Below are positions 1-8,867 of a stretch of DNA of 64,000 nucleotides, piece by piece. The stretch is from Anaerococcus prevotii DSM 20548. Lineage in GTDB: Bacteria; Bacillota; Clostridia; Tissierellales; Peptoniphilaceae. The stretch is taken from NCBI RefSeq assembly GCF_000024105.1, contig NC_013171.1:372001-436000 (forward strand). The letters are read 5' to 3'. Numbering within the stretch: position 1 is the first letter of the stretch; the number at the start of each line of letters is the position of its first letter. The notes beneath the pieces were generated by a model, which saw only the letters and a list, made by a program, of their open reading frames with translations, was not told the origin of the DNA and ran no database searches. A program made the position numbers and the translations under genes.

Positions 1-1
1 T

Positions 2-286
2 ATGGATGAGCCAGTCGGGGAGATGTTTGGATCTGATAATAAAAAGATAAAGAAAAAAGTTTCGAATAATACTAAGCAAAAGCAAGGAAAGCTCCCCAAA
101 GAAGACTTCAGAATAACAAAGGAAGAGGGAGACCCGGCAGCTGAAAGAAGAATAGAAGAAAGTAGAGAGAAGAGAAAGAGAGAAAAGCTCTACGAAGAAA
201 ATAAAGATAAAAACAGAAGAAGGACTCTTAGAAAGGCCTTGATCTACTCAGAAATTCTGGGGAAACCTGTCTCTAAGAGAAAGTAG
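2..286 (+). CDS. C-terminal part of an unrecognised Lys/Glu/Arg-rich protein (truncated by window edge)
   Basis: This open frame enters at the left edge and ends with a stop at 284-286. The in-frame ATG at base 2 cannot be confirmed as a start because nothing upstream is visible, so it is best read as the tail of a longer gene. The 94 visible residues are highly charged, dominated by Lys, Glu and Arg, and probably disordered or coiled; the last 20 residues become more ordered and hydrophobic. I recognise no domain. A GC-rich hairpin followed by a T-rich stretch comes directly after the stop, which supports a real gene end here. Confidence 0.5.
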   Translation: MDEPVGEMFGSDNKKIKKKVSNNTKQKQGKLPKEDFRITKEEGDPAAERRIEESREKRKREKLYEENKDKNRRRTLRKALIYSEILGKPVSKRK

Positions 287-289
287 GAT

Positions 290-316
290 GCAAGCTCTAG
301 GGCTTGCTTTCTTCCT
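290..316 (+). terminator. Rho-independent terminator after the first gene
   Basis: GCAAGC (290-295) pairs with GCTTGC (302-307) around a six-base loop and is followed by TTTCTTCCTT. It lies 4 bases after the stop of the partial gene. Confidence 0.55.
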
Positions 317-708
317 TATATCGAGAGATTATTATAAATCATTTACAAGTCGCTTGATTTAGGATAATACAAGGAGATCTCTCGACTACGCTCGACGGTA
401 TGTAAAATAGAAAGATCTCTCGACAAGCTCGAGATGACACCTACGGTGTCAGTTTTCGGATTCAGAGACAAGCAGAGCTTGCTCTTTATCTCGAAAATCC
501 TCGATTAAGGTCTGCCATCAATTCACTTTGTTCATTGCGGCCAGGATCATTAGAGATAAGGGAGCTACTTCCGCTCAATGTAAATTCAATTAGAAACTAG
601 GGACCTTCCTCAGAAGGGACCTTATTTGATAAACTTTTATTTTATATAGAAGTTTTTTAAATTTCAACATATTTGTAACAATAAATAGTATAATATTCTT
701 AATGGAGG
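317..708. other. Intergenic region with dispersed repeat fragments
   Basis: No gene is visible in this stretch. It contains CTCGACTACGCTCG (381-394), which recurs in reverse at 34988-35001; a hairpin GACACC-TAC-GGTGTC near 435-449; a partial inverted copy of the 10.5-11.5 kb hairpin repeat (about 451-512); and a direct repeat of AGGGACCTT near 600-624. The last 50 bases are AT-rich and hold a TATAAT box (689-694) that probably belongs to the phoH promoter. Confidence 0.55.
451..512 (-). repeat. Partial, inverted copy of the structured hairpin repeat
   Basis: The blocks TTTTCGGATTC and TTATCTCGAAAAT flank a small hairpin (AGAGC-TT-GCTCT). The reverse complement of 10526-10577 has the same two blocks in the same order and at a similar distance, but with a different hairpin between them. 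The flanks are conserved while the stem sequence changes, as in the array at 10.4-11.5 kb. Confidence 0.6.
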
Positions 709-714
709 ATTGAT

Positions 715-1710
715 ATCATAGAATTATTAGCAATAGAAAACCCTGACCAAGTTATTAGCTTGTTTGGGAGTTTTGACAAAAACAGAAAATATATAGAAGA
801 AAGATTTGATACCAAGATTAAGGTTAAGGATAATGACCTGGAGATTAAGGGAGAGGAGCTTAATACTAAGCTTACCAAAGATCTCTTAGACCAACTCCTT
901 ACTCTTATAAGTAAGGGCGAGTCCCTAGACTTTCAAAAGATCAAGTATCACGCAGACATGCTCGAAAGAGAAAATAAGGACGTGATCAAGGGGCTTTTGG
1001 GAGATGTGATAGTCACAAGGGCTGATGGCAAGCCAATTAAGCCAAAGACCCTGGGACAAAGGTCTTATATTGAAAAGATCAGAAACAATGATGTCGTCTT
1101 TGGTATAGGGCCAGCAGGAACAGGAAAGACCTACCTTGCTGTTGCCATGGCAGTTAGGGCCTTCAAGGCTGGGGAAGTGGATAGGATAATCCTAACTCGT
1201 CCGGCTGTCGAAGCAGGGGAAAGCCTGGGTTTTCTTCCAGGAGACCTTCAAGATAAGGTAGATCCATATCTAAGACCTCTCTATGATGGGCTTTTTGATA
1301 TTTTAGGCTTTGACACTTATCAAAATCTCGTAGAAAAGGGTCTTATAGAGGTCGCTCCCCTTGCCTACATGAGAGGTAGGACTCTTGACAGGTCCTTTGT
1401 GATTTTGGATGAGGCCCAAAATACGACCCACGAGCAGATGAAGATGTTTCTTACAAGACTTGGCTTTGGTTCCAAGGCCATAATCACAGGAGATAAGACC
1501 CAAGTCGACCTTCCTCGAGGCAAGAAAAGCGGGATAAGGGCGGCAGAGCATATTCTTAGAAATGTAGAAGGAATTGCCTTTATGGAATTTTCTTCTATAG
1601 ACGTAGTAAGACACCCTCTTGTCCAAAGGATAATTGATGCTTACGATAAGGAAGATGCGAGAAGAATGGCAGAGAGAAAAGAAAAGGAAGCTAATAGCAA
1701 GAAAGAATAG
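715..1710 (+). CDS. phoH: PhoH family P-loop ATPase, with a non-canonical start codon
   Basis: This is a PhoH/YbeZ-type NTPase, a cytosolic ATPase linked in bacteria to RNA metabolism and usually encoded next to ybeY, as here (8-base gap). The Walker A motif GPAGTGKT and Walker B motif ILDEAQN are clear, as is the family segment LTRPAVEAGE. The first conventional start in frame is TTG at 760, but it has no ribosome binding site and would remove the conserved start of the family fold. Reading upstream, the same frame encodes a plausible family N-terminus (ending VISLFGSFDKN) back to a strong GGAGG at 704-708, with a stop at 700-702. The only start-like codons at correct spacing are ATC 715, ATA 718 or ATT 709. 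I place the start at 715. The function is secure; the exact start is inferred. Confidence 0.9.
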   Translation: MIELLAIENPDQVISLFGSFDKNRKYIEERFDTKIKVKDNDLEIKGEELNTKLTKDLLDQLLTLISKGESLDFQKIKYHADMLERENKDVIKGLLGDVIVTRADGKPIKPKTLGQRSYIEKIRNNDVVFGIGPAGTGKTYLAVAMAVRAFKAGEVDRIILTRPAVEAGESLGFLPGDLQDKVDPYLRPLYDGLFDILGFDTYQNLVEKGLIEVAPLAYMRGRTLDRSFVILDEAQNTTHEQMKMFLTRLGFGSKAIITGDKTQVDLPRGKKSGIRAAEHILRNVEGIAFMEFSSIDVVRHPLVQRIIDAYDKEDARRMAERKEKEANSKKE

Positions 1711-1718
1711 GAAGAGAT

Positions 1719-3059
1719 ATGCATCTTTTAATTGAAAACAATACAGAAGAAAAAATAGAAATGGATGCTGACCTAGAAAGAACTGTCAAGGAAGTCCTAA
1801 AGACTGAGGGATTGGGCGAAGACTACGAAGTTTCCATCACCTTTGTCGATAGAGAGGAGATTCATAGGCTAAATAGGGAATTTAGAGATGTAGATAGGCC
1901 AACAGATGTCCTATCCTTCCCCCTAGATGATACTATAGACTTACCAGACGCTGATAAGATGCTGGGAGATATAGTAATATGTCTGGATGTGGCCAAGGAC
2001 CAGGCCATGGAGTTCGGCCATTCTCTAAGGCGCGAAATCATGTATCTGACCTGCCACTCCACCCTCCATCTTTTAGGATACGACCATATGGAAGAAGACG
2101 AGAAAAGGGAGATGAGACGTCGTGAGAAGGAAGTCATGAGAAATCTTAGAGTCTTCAAGAACGACGATCACGAGAACTTTGACCATATGGACAAAAACGA
2201 CTACGAGAAGGAAAGAGAAGAAGCTGCTAAGAATGATGAAAAGTTTCTAGAATTTAGGGACGAGCTAAAGGAAGAAATCAAGGAAGAGCTTAGGCTTGAG
2301 CAAAGATACGCCAATGCCGAATATGGGAAAATTTATACCAAGGAGAACCTCAGCCACGGGCAGAAGTTTCTCAAAGGTTTTGATTATGCCTATGAGGGCC
2401 TAGTCTTTGCCATAAATCACGAAAAAAACATGAAATTTCATATCCTAGCTTGTGCCATAGTCTTTGTGGCAAGTTTGTTTTTCAATATTTCTAGGATTGA
2501 GATGATGTTTCTCATCTTTGCCATATCATCAGTCATAGCCCTAGAGCTTGTAAATACAGCTCTTGAGAACGCTGTCGATATAGCAGCAGACGGCAGGTGG
2601 CTATCTCTTGCCAAGTCCGCCAAGGACGTATCAGCCGCGGCAACCTTCATAGCAGCCCTCAATGCACTTTTTGTGGGCTATATGATATTTTTTGATAAGT
2701 TCCTCAACTTCTACGATTCAGTAATCTTGAGGATTGCGAGGAGACCGAGCCATTTGGCGGTAATTTCGATTTCTCTTATCATAATCATAACCATATTCCT
2801 TAAGGGAGTTTTCTATGAGGGACATGGTACTGCCTTTAGGGGAGGCTTTGTTAGCGGACATACTTCCGTATCCTTTGGCCTTGCGACCATTGGTATCCTC
2901 CTTATGGACAATCCCATGGTGATGATTCTTATGGCCTTTATGGCTCTTATAGTTGCAGAATCCAGATACGAGGCAGACATCCATTCGACAAAAGAGATAA
3001 TTAGGGGAGCCATACTTGGCATAAGCGTGGCCCTTGCAATATTTGGGATATTTTCATGA
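1719..3059 (+). CDS. ybeY: Natural triple fusion: YbeY endoribonuclease - DgkA kinase - PAP2 phosphatase
   Basis: One uninterrupted 446-residue frame carries three domains that are usually separate genes. Residues 1 to about 150 are YbeY, the metal-dependent rRNA-maturation RNase, with the zinc triad H113, H117 and H123 in the HxxxHxxGYDH motif. A charged, helical linker of about 60 residues follows. Residues 210-325 match the integral-membrane diacylglycerol/undecaprenol kinase DgkA, including the signature ELVNTALENAVD (276-287) and its membrane helices. Residues 325-446 resemble a PAP2-type phosphatase, with SGH at 379-381 and SR...H at 415-422. ybeY and dgkA are often adjacent in Firmicutes, which explains the origin. 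The fusion would tether YbeY to the membrane and could couple phosphorylation and dephosphorylation of undecaprenol or lipid; that coupling is inference. Confidence 0.88.
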   Translation: MHLLIENNTEEKIEMDADLERTVKEVLKTEGLGEDYEVSITFVDREEIHRLNREFRDVDRPTDVLSFPLDDTIDLPDADKMLGDIVICLDVAKDQAMEFGHSLRREIMYLTCHSTLHLLGYDHMEEDEKREMRRREKEVMRNLRVFKNDDHENFDHMDKNDYEKEREEAAKNDEKFLEFRDELKEEIKEELRLEQRYANAEYGKIYTKENLSHGQKFLKGFDYAYEGLVFAINHEKNMKFHILACAIVFVASLFFNISRIEMMFLIFAISSVIALELVNTALENAVDIAADGRWLSLAKSAKDVSAAATFIAALNALFVGYMIFFDKFLNFYDSVILRIARRPSHLAVISISLIIIITIFLKGVFYEGHGTAFRGGFVSGHTSVSFGLATIGILLMDNPMVMILMAFMALIVAESRYEADIHSTKEIIRGAILGISVALAIFGIFS

Positions 3060-3451
3060 AAGATATAAAAGAATTAATAGAACTTGCCCTAGACAATAAG
3101 GAAAAATCTTACTCTCCTTATTCACACTTTAGGGTTTCGGCAGTCCTTCTAACTAAGGAAGGAGAAGTTTTCGAAGGAGTAAATATCGAAAACGCCTCTT
3201 ATTCACCGACAATCTGTGCGGAAAGATCTGCCCTTGCGGCGGCAATCTCCAAGGGTTATAGAGAATTTGATACAATAGTTATCACAGGAGATTTGATAGA
3301 TACATATCCTTGCGGAGTCTGCAGGCAATTTATGGCGGAGTTTTTCGATGATGATACGAAAATCGTAATAGCAAACTCCCTAGATGATTATAAGACCTAC
3401 ACTTTGGAAGACCTTCTTCCACATAGTTTTGGCAAAAAGGATTTACAATGA
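3056..3451 (+). CDS. cdd: Cytidine deaminase
   Basis: A 131-residue homotetrameric-type cytidine deaminase that hydrolyses cytidine or deoxycytidine to uridine forms in pyrimidine salvage. The zinc site is complete: C54-A-E56 in the CAE motif, with E56 the proton shuttle, and C86/C89 in PCGVC. The length is normal for the family. The ATG overlaps the stop of the fusion gene upstream by four bases, and the 3' end overlaps era by four, so translation is probably coupled through the operon. cdd beside era and dgkA is a classic Firmicutes arrangement. Confidence 0.95.
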   Translation: MKDIKELIELALDNKEKSYSPYSHFRVSAVLLTKEGEVFEGVNIENASYSPTICAERSALAAAISKGYREFDTIVITGDLIDTYPCGVCRQFMAEFFDDDTKIVIANSLDDYKTYTLEDLLPHSFGKKDLQ

Positions 3452-4329
3452 TAAAATCAGGATTCGTCTCAGTAGTAGGTAGGGCCAATGTTGGTAAGTC
3501 AACCCTAATGGAAAAGATTATAGGAGAGAAGATTTCTATAATCTCAAACAAGCCCCAAACTACCAGAGATAAGATACAAATTATATATAACGATGAGGAA
3601 AGTCAGATAATCTTTCTTGATACACCAGGGATTCAAACTCCTAGAAACAAGCTCCAAGAAAGACTTTTGACCTTCTCAGAAGAAAGTCTCAAGGAATCTG
3701 ACATCATCACCATGGTTGTAGATGATTCGGAGGAAATTGGAAGGATTGACGGAGAAATCCTAGAAATGCTGGAAAAAATTAAGCTTCCCAAGATCCTTCT
3801 AATTAACAAGACCGACCTCGCTGATAGGGAGAAAATTGCCCATATCAGGGAGAACTTTAGGGCTTGCGATTTCGATAGGATTATAGAAATATCAGCCCTT
3901 GAAGGGGAAAATATTGATGTTTTCATAGATACTATCAAGGAAATGCTTGACTTTGGTCCAGCCTACTACGATAGGGACATGATTACAGATAAGACTGAGA
4001 GATTTATCGTAGGAGAAATCATAAGAGAGAAGGCTCTTAGAAACCTATCAAACGAAGTCCCTCACGGGGTGGCTGTTAGAATTGACGACTTTAAGGAAAG
4101 ATCTAACAAGAAGCTAATAGACATAAGGGCTACAATTGTGGTGGAGAAAAATAGCCACAAGGAGATTGTTATCGGCAAAAATGGCCAGATGATAAAGAGG
4201 ATTGGCATGGATGCGAGAAAGGAAATAGAGAAATTCCTATCTAGCAAGGTCAACCTCCAATTGTGGGTCAAGGTAGAAAAGGACTGGAGAAAGAAAGAAA
4301 AGCTGGTGGACCGCTTTGGCTACAAGTGA
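3448..4329 (+). CDS. era: GTPase Era
   Basis: Era binds the 3' end of 16S rRNA and the 30S subunit and acts as an assembly checkpoint. The 293-residue protein has G1 GRANVGKST (residues 10-18), G3 DTPG, G4 NKTD and a C-terminal KH domain (about 200-285) with the IGKNGQMIKRIG RNA-binding loop. The ATG overlaps cdd by four bases and the 3' end overlaps recO by 14. All catalytic motifs are present and the length is typical. Confidence 0.97.
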   Translation: MIKSGFVSVVGRANVGKSTLMEKIIGEKISIISNKPQTTRDKIQIIYNDEESQIIFLDTPGIQTPRNKLQERLLTFSEESLKESDIITMVVDDSEEIGRIDGEILEMLEKIKLPKILLINKTDLADREKIAHIRENFRACDFDRIIEISALEGENIDVFIDTIKEMLDFGPAYYDRDMITDKTERFIVGEIIREKALRNLSNEVPHGVAVRIDDFKERSNKKLIDIRATIVVEKNSHKEIVIGKNGQMIKRIGMDARKEIEKFLSSKVNLQLWVKVEKDWRKKEKLVDRFGYK

Positions 4330-5083
4330 GCTTAAGGATGTGACAGGCTTTATCTTAAGGGAGTTTAGCTATAAGGAGACTAGCAAAATCATAGAAGTAT
4401 TTACCGACAAGGTCGGAAGAATTTCCATTATGGCCAGGGGAGTTTACAGAAAAAACTCCGGCCTTCTTTCTTTGACAGGAAGATTTATGAAGGTAAACTT
4501 ATCCTTGTACAAGATGAAGGGAGACTTTTACGGCATAAGAGACGGCTACTTAGTAGAATCCTACAAGAAAAGTGCCAAGAACTTCGACATCATCCTCTAC
4601 AAGTCGGCCATGTGCGATTTTCTCCTAAAGACTATCGATACAAACCAGAAGGATACAGTCTTTAAGCTCCTTGATACAAGCTTTAGGGCCTTAGAAGACG
4701 CTGATTATGGATATCTTAATATATTTTTGGGATTTTTGATCAAATATATATCATTTTCAGGTCTTAAGCCTAACTTTTCTACTTGCGGGATTTGCGGTAG
4801 AATTATAGATAAGGCGACAGGCTACTTTTCTATCAGAGAAGCCTCCCTTATATGCGAAGAGCACAAGAAGGATGCGGGCGATGTGATTTATCTTACTAGA
4901 GATGATCTCTTGTATTTTATGAAGTTATTATATACAAAATCAGACGAGCTTAGTGAGCTCAGCCCTAGCCCTGATTATGAGAAAGTAGCGAGATTAATAA
5001 TAGATTATTGCTTAATTAGCCTTGATATCAAGAAGTTTTCTTCTATGGATTGGGTCTATAAGAGATTAAGCGAAAGGAATTAG
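4316..5083 (+). CDS. recO: DNA repair protein RecO
   Basis: RecO works with RecR and RecF to load RecA on single-stranded DNA coated by SSB. The 255-residue sequence begins with the typical N-terminal OB-fold ([20 protein letters not shown]) and carries the zinc-finger Cys pair CGICG in the C-terminal half. The start is a TTG at 4316 inside the end of era, preceded by GGTGGA; there is no later in-frame start that keeps the OB-fold. Following era and preceding glyQ by one base is common in clostridia. Confidence 0.93.
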   Translation: MATSELKDVTGFILREFSYKETSKIIEVFTDKVGRISIMARGVYRKNSGLLSLTGRFMKVNLSLYKMKGDFYGIRDGYLVESYKKSAKNFDIILYKSAMCDFLLKTIDTNQKDTVFKLLDTSFRALEDADYGYLNIFLGFLIKYISFSGLKPNFSTCGICGRIIDKATGYFSIREASLICEEHKKDAGDVIYLTRDDLLYFMKLLYTKSDELSELSPSPDYEKVARLIIDYCLISLDIKKFSSMDWVYKRLSERN

Positions 5084-5084
5084 A

Positions 5085-5966
5085 ATGTACTTTGAAGATT
5101 TAATAATGAAACTTGAAGAGTTTTGGAAGAATGAGGGATGTTCGGTAATGCTTCCTTACGATACGGAAAAGGGAGCAGGAACTATGAATCCCAATACATT
5201 TTTGCGTGCCCTAGGTCCTGAGCCTTGGAAGGTGTGCTATGTGGAGCCATCAAGAAGGCCAGCAGATGGTAGATATGGGCAAAACCCAAACAGACTCTAC
5301 CAACACCACCAAATGCAAATTCTCCTAAAGCCAACCCCAGACAATATCCAAGAACTCTACCTAGAATGCTTGGAAGCGATAGGAATTAACCCAAGAGAGC
5401 ACGACATAAGATTTGTCGAAGACAACTGGGAAAGTCCAACCCTAGGAGCCTGGGGACTCGGTTGGGAAGTATGGCTTGATGGAATGGAGATTACACAATT
5501 TACTTATTTCCAACAAGTAGGAGGGATAAACTGCGAGATCGAAAGTGGTGAGATTACCATTGGTCTTGAAAGAATCTTTATGTATCTATCAGGAGTGGAT
5601 AATGTATTTGACATCCAATGGTCCAAGGATTTAACTTATAGAGATATCTTTGGTCTAGCCGAATACGAGAATTCAAAATATTCCTTCGAAGACGCAGACA
5701 ACGAAGTCCTAGAAGAATTGTTTAATATTTACGAAAAAGAAGCCAACAGACTAATCGATCTAGGTCTATGCATTCCTGCCTACGACAATGTCTTAAAGAC
5801 AAGCCACGCCTTCAACACCCTAGATGCCAAGGGGGCCATATCAGTTTCTGAGAGAAGCCACTATATCAAAAGGGTAAGAGACGTATCAAGCAAGGTAGCC
5901 CACAAGTTTATCGAGAAAAGAGAAGAGTTAGGCTACCCTCTTCTAAGAAAGGATAATGATGAGTAA
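5085..5966 (+). CDS. glyQ: Glycyl-tRNA synthetase alpha subunit
   Basis: This is the catalytic alpha chain of the bacterial alpha2-beta2 glycyl-tRNA synthetase, 293 residues. The N-terminus ([17 protein letters not shown]) and the conserved core [23 protein letters not shown] and [10 protein letters not shown] identify it without doubt. It starts one base after the recO stop and overlaps glyS by 11 bases, so the subunits are translationally coupled. No T-box leader is present because the gene is internal to the operon. Confidence 0.97.
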   Translation: MYFEDLIMKLEEFWKNEGCSVMLPYDTEKGAGTMNPNTFLRALGPEPWKVCYVEPSRRPADGRYGQNPNRLYQHHQMQILLKPTPDNIQELYLECLEAIGINPREHDIRFVEDNWESPTLGAWGLGWEVWLDGMEITQFTYFQQVGGINCEIESGEITIGLERIFMYLSGVDNVFDIQWSKDLTYRDIFGLAEYENSKYSFEDADNEVLEELFNIYEKEANRLIDLGLCIPAYDNVLKTSHAFNTLDAKGAISVSERSHYIKRVRDVSSKVAHKFIEKREELGYPLLRKDNDE

Positions 5967-8022
5967 TTACTTATTAGAAATCGGAGTAGAAGAGATACCT
6001 TCTGATTATGTCAAAAACACCAAAAAACAATTAGAAGATAAATTTAAGAAACTAATCGAAGAAAACAAATTAACTTGCGAGTCTATCTCAGTAGAGTCAA
6101 CTCCAAGAAGATTTGCTATCTTGTTAAACAATGTAGAGGCAGACCTTACAGAAAAGACCGTATCTGTCAAAGGACCAAGTGTGAAGATTGCCTATGACGA
6201 AGGTGGCGAGCCAAAAAAACCTCTCTTAGGTTTCCTAAGAGGCCAAGGAGCGGACTTATCTGATGTAGTAATCAGAGAGTTCAAGGGCGAAGACTATATT
6301 TATGTAGAAAAAAAGGAAAAGTCAAAATCAGTTGCTGAAGTCCTAAGAGAAAATGTCTACGAACTAGTGAAGTCAATTTCCTTCCCAAGATCTATGAGAT
6401 GGGCAGGAAAGTCAATCAGATGGGCAAGACCAATCAGATGGTTCGTATCAATCCTAGATGACGAAGTCCTAGACTTTGATGCTGAGGGAATTTCTGTAGG
6501 AAGAGTGACCAAGGGCCACAGAAGTCTTGGGTCAAATCATATAGAAATCGATGAGATACAAAACTACGAAAAGCTCCTTAAGGAAAACTACGTAATCCTA
6601 AAATACAAGGACAGAAAAGACATCATCCTAAGAGGACTTAACAGACTATCTAGCGAAGTGGGCGGAGAGTATATGAAAGACGAAGCCCTCCTAGATGAAG
6701 TTATAAATATAGTAGAATATCCAACTGTCCTAATAGGAGGAATCGACAAAGACTATCTAGAAATCCCAAAAGAAGTAATAACAACTCCAATGAAGGACCA
6801 TCAGAGATACTTCCCAGTCCTAGACGAGAACAAGAATCTACTTCCATATTTCCTAGTCGTAAGAAATGGTGACGAAGAATTTAAGGAAAATGTAGTAGAA
6901 GGAAACAAAAAGGTCCTAGTAGCAAGACTAGAAGATGCCAAGTTCTTCTATGAGATAGACATGAAAAAGCCACTTGAAGCCTATGTAGACGAACTAGAAA
7001 ATCTTGCCTTCTTTGAAGGTTTGGGCAATATGAAGCTTAAGACAGAAAGGCTAATGGACCTTACAGAAAGATACAGACAAGCCCTAGCCATTGGCGAAGA
7101 TATGGCTCATCCTATAGGAAGAGCAGCCTACCTATCAAAGGCAGACCTTGTGACAAAGATGGTAGTAGAGTTTACTGAGCTACAAGGAACTATGGGTAGG
7201 ATTTATGCAAGTAAGTCAGGAGAGGAAGAAAGAGTGGCAACAGCCATAGAAGAATCCTACATGCCAAGATCTTCTGGATCAGCCCTACCAAAAACTATCA
7301 CGGGTATCATTCTTTCTATAGCAGATAAGATGGATACTATAGTAGGTCTCTACGCTATAGAAAAATACGTAACAGGAAGCCAAGACCCATTCGGTCTAAG
7401 AAGGGCCTGTCTTGGAATAATAAATATCTTCCTAGAAAACTCTATAGACATAGACCTAAGAAAGCTTGTAAATGATGCCCTCTTAGTCTATACAGAAAAG
7501 AACGAGCTTGCCTTCGACTACGACACAGCCATGGACAAGGTCTTAGACTTCTTTAGGGACAGACTCAAAAACAAGTTAATCGACGATGGGGTAAGCTACG
7601 ATACAGTAAATTCTGTAATAAATACAGACGAGTTAAATATCATAAAAATCGTAAAGAAAGCTAAAAGCATTGATAGCTTCTTAGAAGATAATGAAGATCA
7701 AGTATCTTACTTTACAAGAATCGTAAACCTCTCAGACTATAGGGTAGATGCTGAAGTAAGAGAAGATTTATTCGAAAATGACCTTGAAAGATCTTTCTAT
7801 GAGAAAATCACAGAGCTTGAAGACTTTAGTCCAAGTGCAGAAGCGAACTTTTTGGAAGAGCTTAACAGGATAAAAGAAACTAGCGAAATAGGTAATACTT
7901 ATTTAGACAATACCATGATCAATGTAGATGACGAAGAAGTCAAAAACAACAGAATCGCCATGCTAAACAAACTGGCAAGAAGGATTGAACAAATCCTCGA
8001 TATAAAAGAAATAGTAAGGTAA
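5956..8022 (+). CDS. glyS: Glycyl-tRNA synthetase beta subunit
   Basis: A 688-residue beta chain that recognises tRNA and is required with GlyQ for glycylation. It opens with the family signature [14 protein letters not shown] and contains [30 protein letters not shown] and the HD-like region near residue 450-480 ([18 protein letters not shown]). ATG occurs twice in tandem (5956 and 5959); either could be used. The length is normal. Confidence 0.97.
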   Translation: MMSNYLLEIGVEEIPSDYVKNTKKQLEDKFKKLIEENKLTCESISVESTPRRFAILLNNVEADLTEKTVSVKGPSVKIAYDEGGEPKKPLLGFLRGQGADLSDVVIREFKGEDYIYVEKKEKSKSVAEVLRENVYELVKSISFPRSMRWAGKSIRWARPIRWFVSILDDEVLDFDAEGISVGRVTKGHRSLGSNHIEIDEIQNYEKLLKENYVILKYKDRKDIILRGLNRLSSEVGGEYMKDEALLDEVINIVEYPTVLIGGIDKDYLEIPKEVITTPMKDHQRYFPVLDENKNLLPYFLVVRNGDEEFKENVVEGNKKVLVARLEDAKFFYEIDMKKPLEAYVDELENLAFFEGLGNMKLKTERLMDLTERYRQALAIGEDMAHPIGRAAYLSKADLVTKMVVEFTELQGTMGRIYASKSGEEERVATAIEESYMPRSSGSALPKTITGIILSIADKMDTIVGLYAIEKYVTGSQDPFGLRRACLGIINIFLENSIDIDLRKLVNDALLVYTEKNELAFDYDTAMDKVLDFFRDRLKNKLIDDGVSYDTVNSVINTDELNIIKIVKKAKSIDSFLEDNEDQVSYFTRIVNLSDYRVDAEVREDLFENDLERSFYEKITELEDFSPSAEANFLEELNRIKETSEIGNTYLDNTMINVDDEEVKNNRIAMLNKLARRIEQILDIKEIVR

Positions 8023-8025
8023 AAA

Positions 8026-8856
8026 ATGAAAGAATTGACTACAATACTAATAAGTGATTCGACCGGAGAGACTGCACAAAACTACATCAAGTCAGTGACA
8101 AGCCAATTTCCTGATCTTAAAGTAAATCTAATTAGAAAACCAAGCATAGATACAACAGAAGAAATCGACGAAGTGATGACTGAGGCTGACAGCAATTGTA
8201 TAGTCGTTCAAACCATAGCCAACGAAGACCTATCCAAGCATCTAAGAGCAGTAGCCAAAGAAAAAAACATCGAAGTATTAGACATCCTAAACTACGGAAT
8301 CAGAAAGGTAGAAGAAGCGACTGGTCTTAAGGCAGTAAGAGAAATCGGCCTAACCAGAACCCTATCAGAGGACTACTTCAATATGATAGAAGCAATAGAG
8401 TTTGCCATCCAATATGACGATGGCAAAGATCCTAGGGGCTTTCCTCTATCAGACATAGTCCTTGTAGGAGTGTCAAGGACCAGCAAGACTCCTACCACAA
8501 TGATTCTTGCGACCAAAAACTTCAAGGTCTCAAACCTTCCTCTCGTGCCAGAAATAAAATTGCCACGTGAGATATTTGAAGTAGATCCAGACAGGATTAT
8601 AGGCCTTGTGATTGATCCAGATAAGCTTTCAAATATCAGGGAAGTAAGGAGTAAGTCCTTAGGCATAGTAGGAGAGTCAATATACTACGATGATAAAAGA
8701 ATCAGAAGAGAGCTAGAATACGCGCAAGAAGTCTTCAAGGACCTAGATTGTAAGGTAATAGATGTTACAGAAAACACAATCGAGCAAACTGCAACAGATA
8801 TTGTCCAATACTACTTCGAAAAGTTTCCAGAAGAGAGCAAAAAGCAAGTCCAATAA
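8026..8856 (+). CDS. Pyruvate,phosphate dikinase / PEP synthase regulatory protein (DUF299, PPSR)
   Basis: A bifunctional ADP-dependent kinase and phosphate-dependent phosphorylase that switches PPDK or PEP synthase off and on by threonine phosphorylation. Family marks are the N-terminal ISDSTGETA and the unusual P-loop GVSRTSKTP (about residue 148-156), followed by the KVSNLPLVPEIKLP segment. At 276 residues it is full length. It lies three bases after glyS, the common position of DUF299 genes in Firmicutes. The target enzyme is not in the window. Confidence 0.93.
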   Translation: MKELTTILISDSTGETAQNYIKSVTSQFPDLKVNLIRKPSIDTTEEIDEVMTEADSNCIVVQTIANEDLSKHLRAVAKEKNIEVLDILNYGIRKVEEATGLKAVREIGLTRTLSEDYFNMIEAIEFAIQYDDGKDPRGFPLSDIVLVGVSRTSKTPTTMILATKNFKVSNLPLVPEIKLPREIFEVDPDRIIGLVIDPDKLSNIREVRSKSLGIVGESIYYDDKRIRRELEYAQEVFKDLDCKVIDVTENTIEQTATDIVQYYFEKFPEESKKQVQ

Positions 8857-8867
8857 AAGGAGGGGGC

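Noticed and set aside
5050-5084. T-box leader before glyQ
   Set aside because: glyQ begins one base after recO; there is no room and no T-box core sequence.
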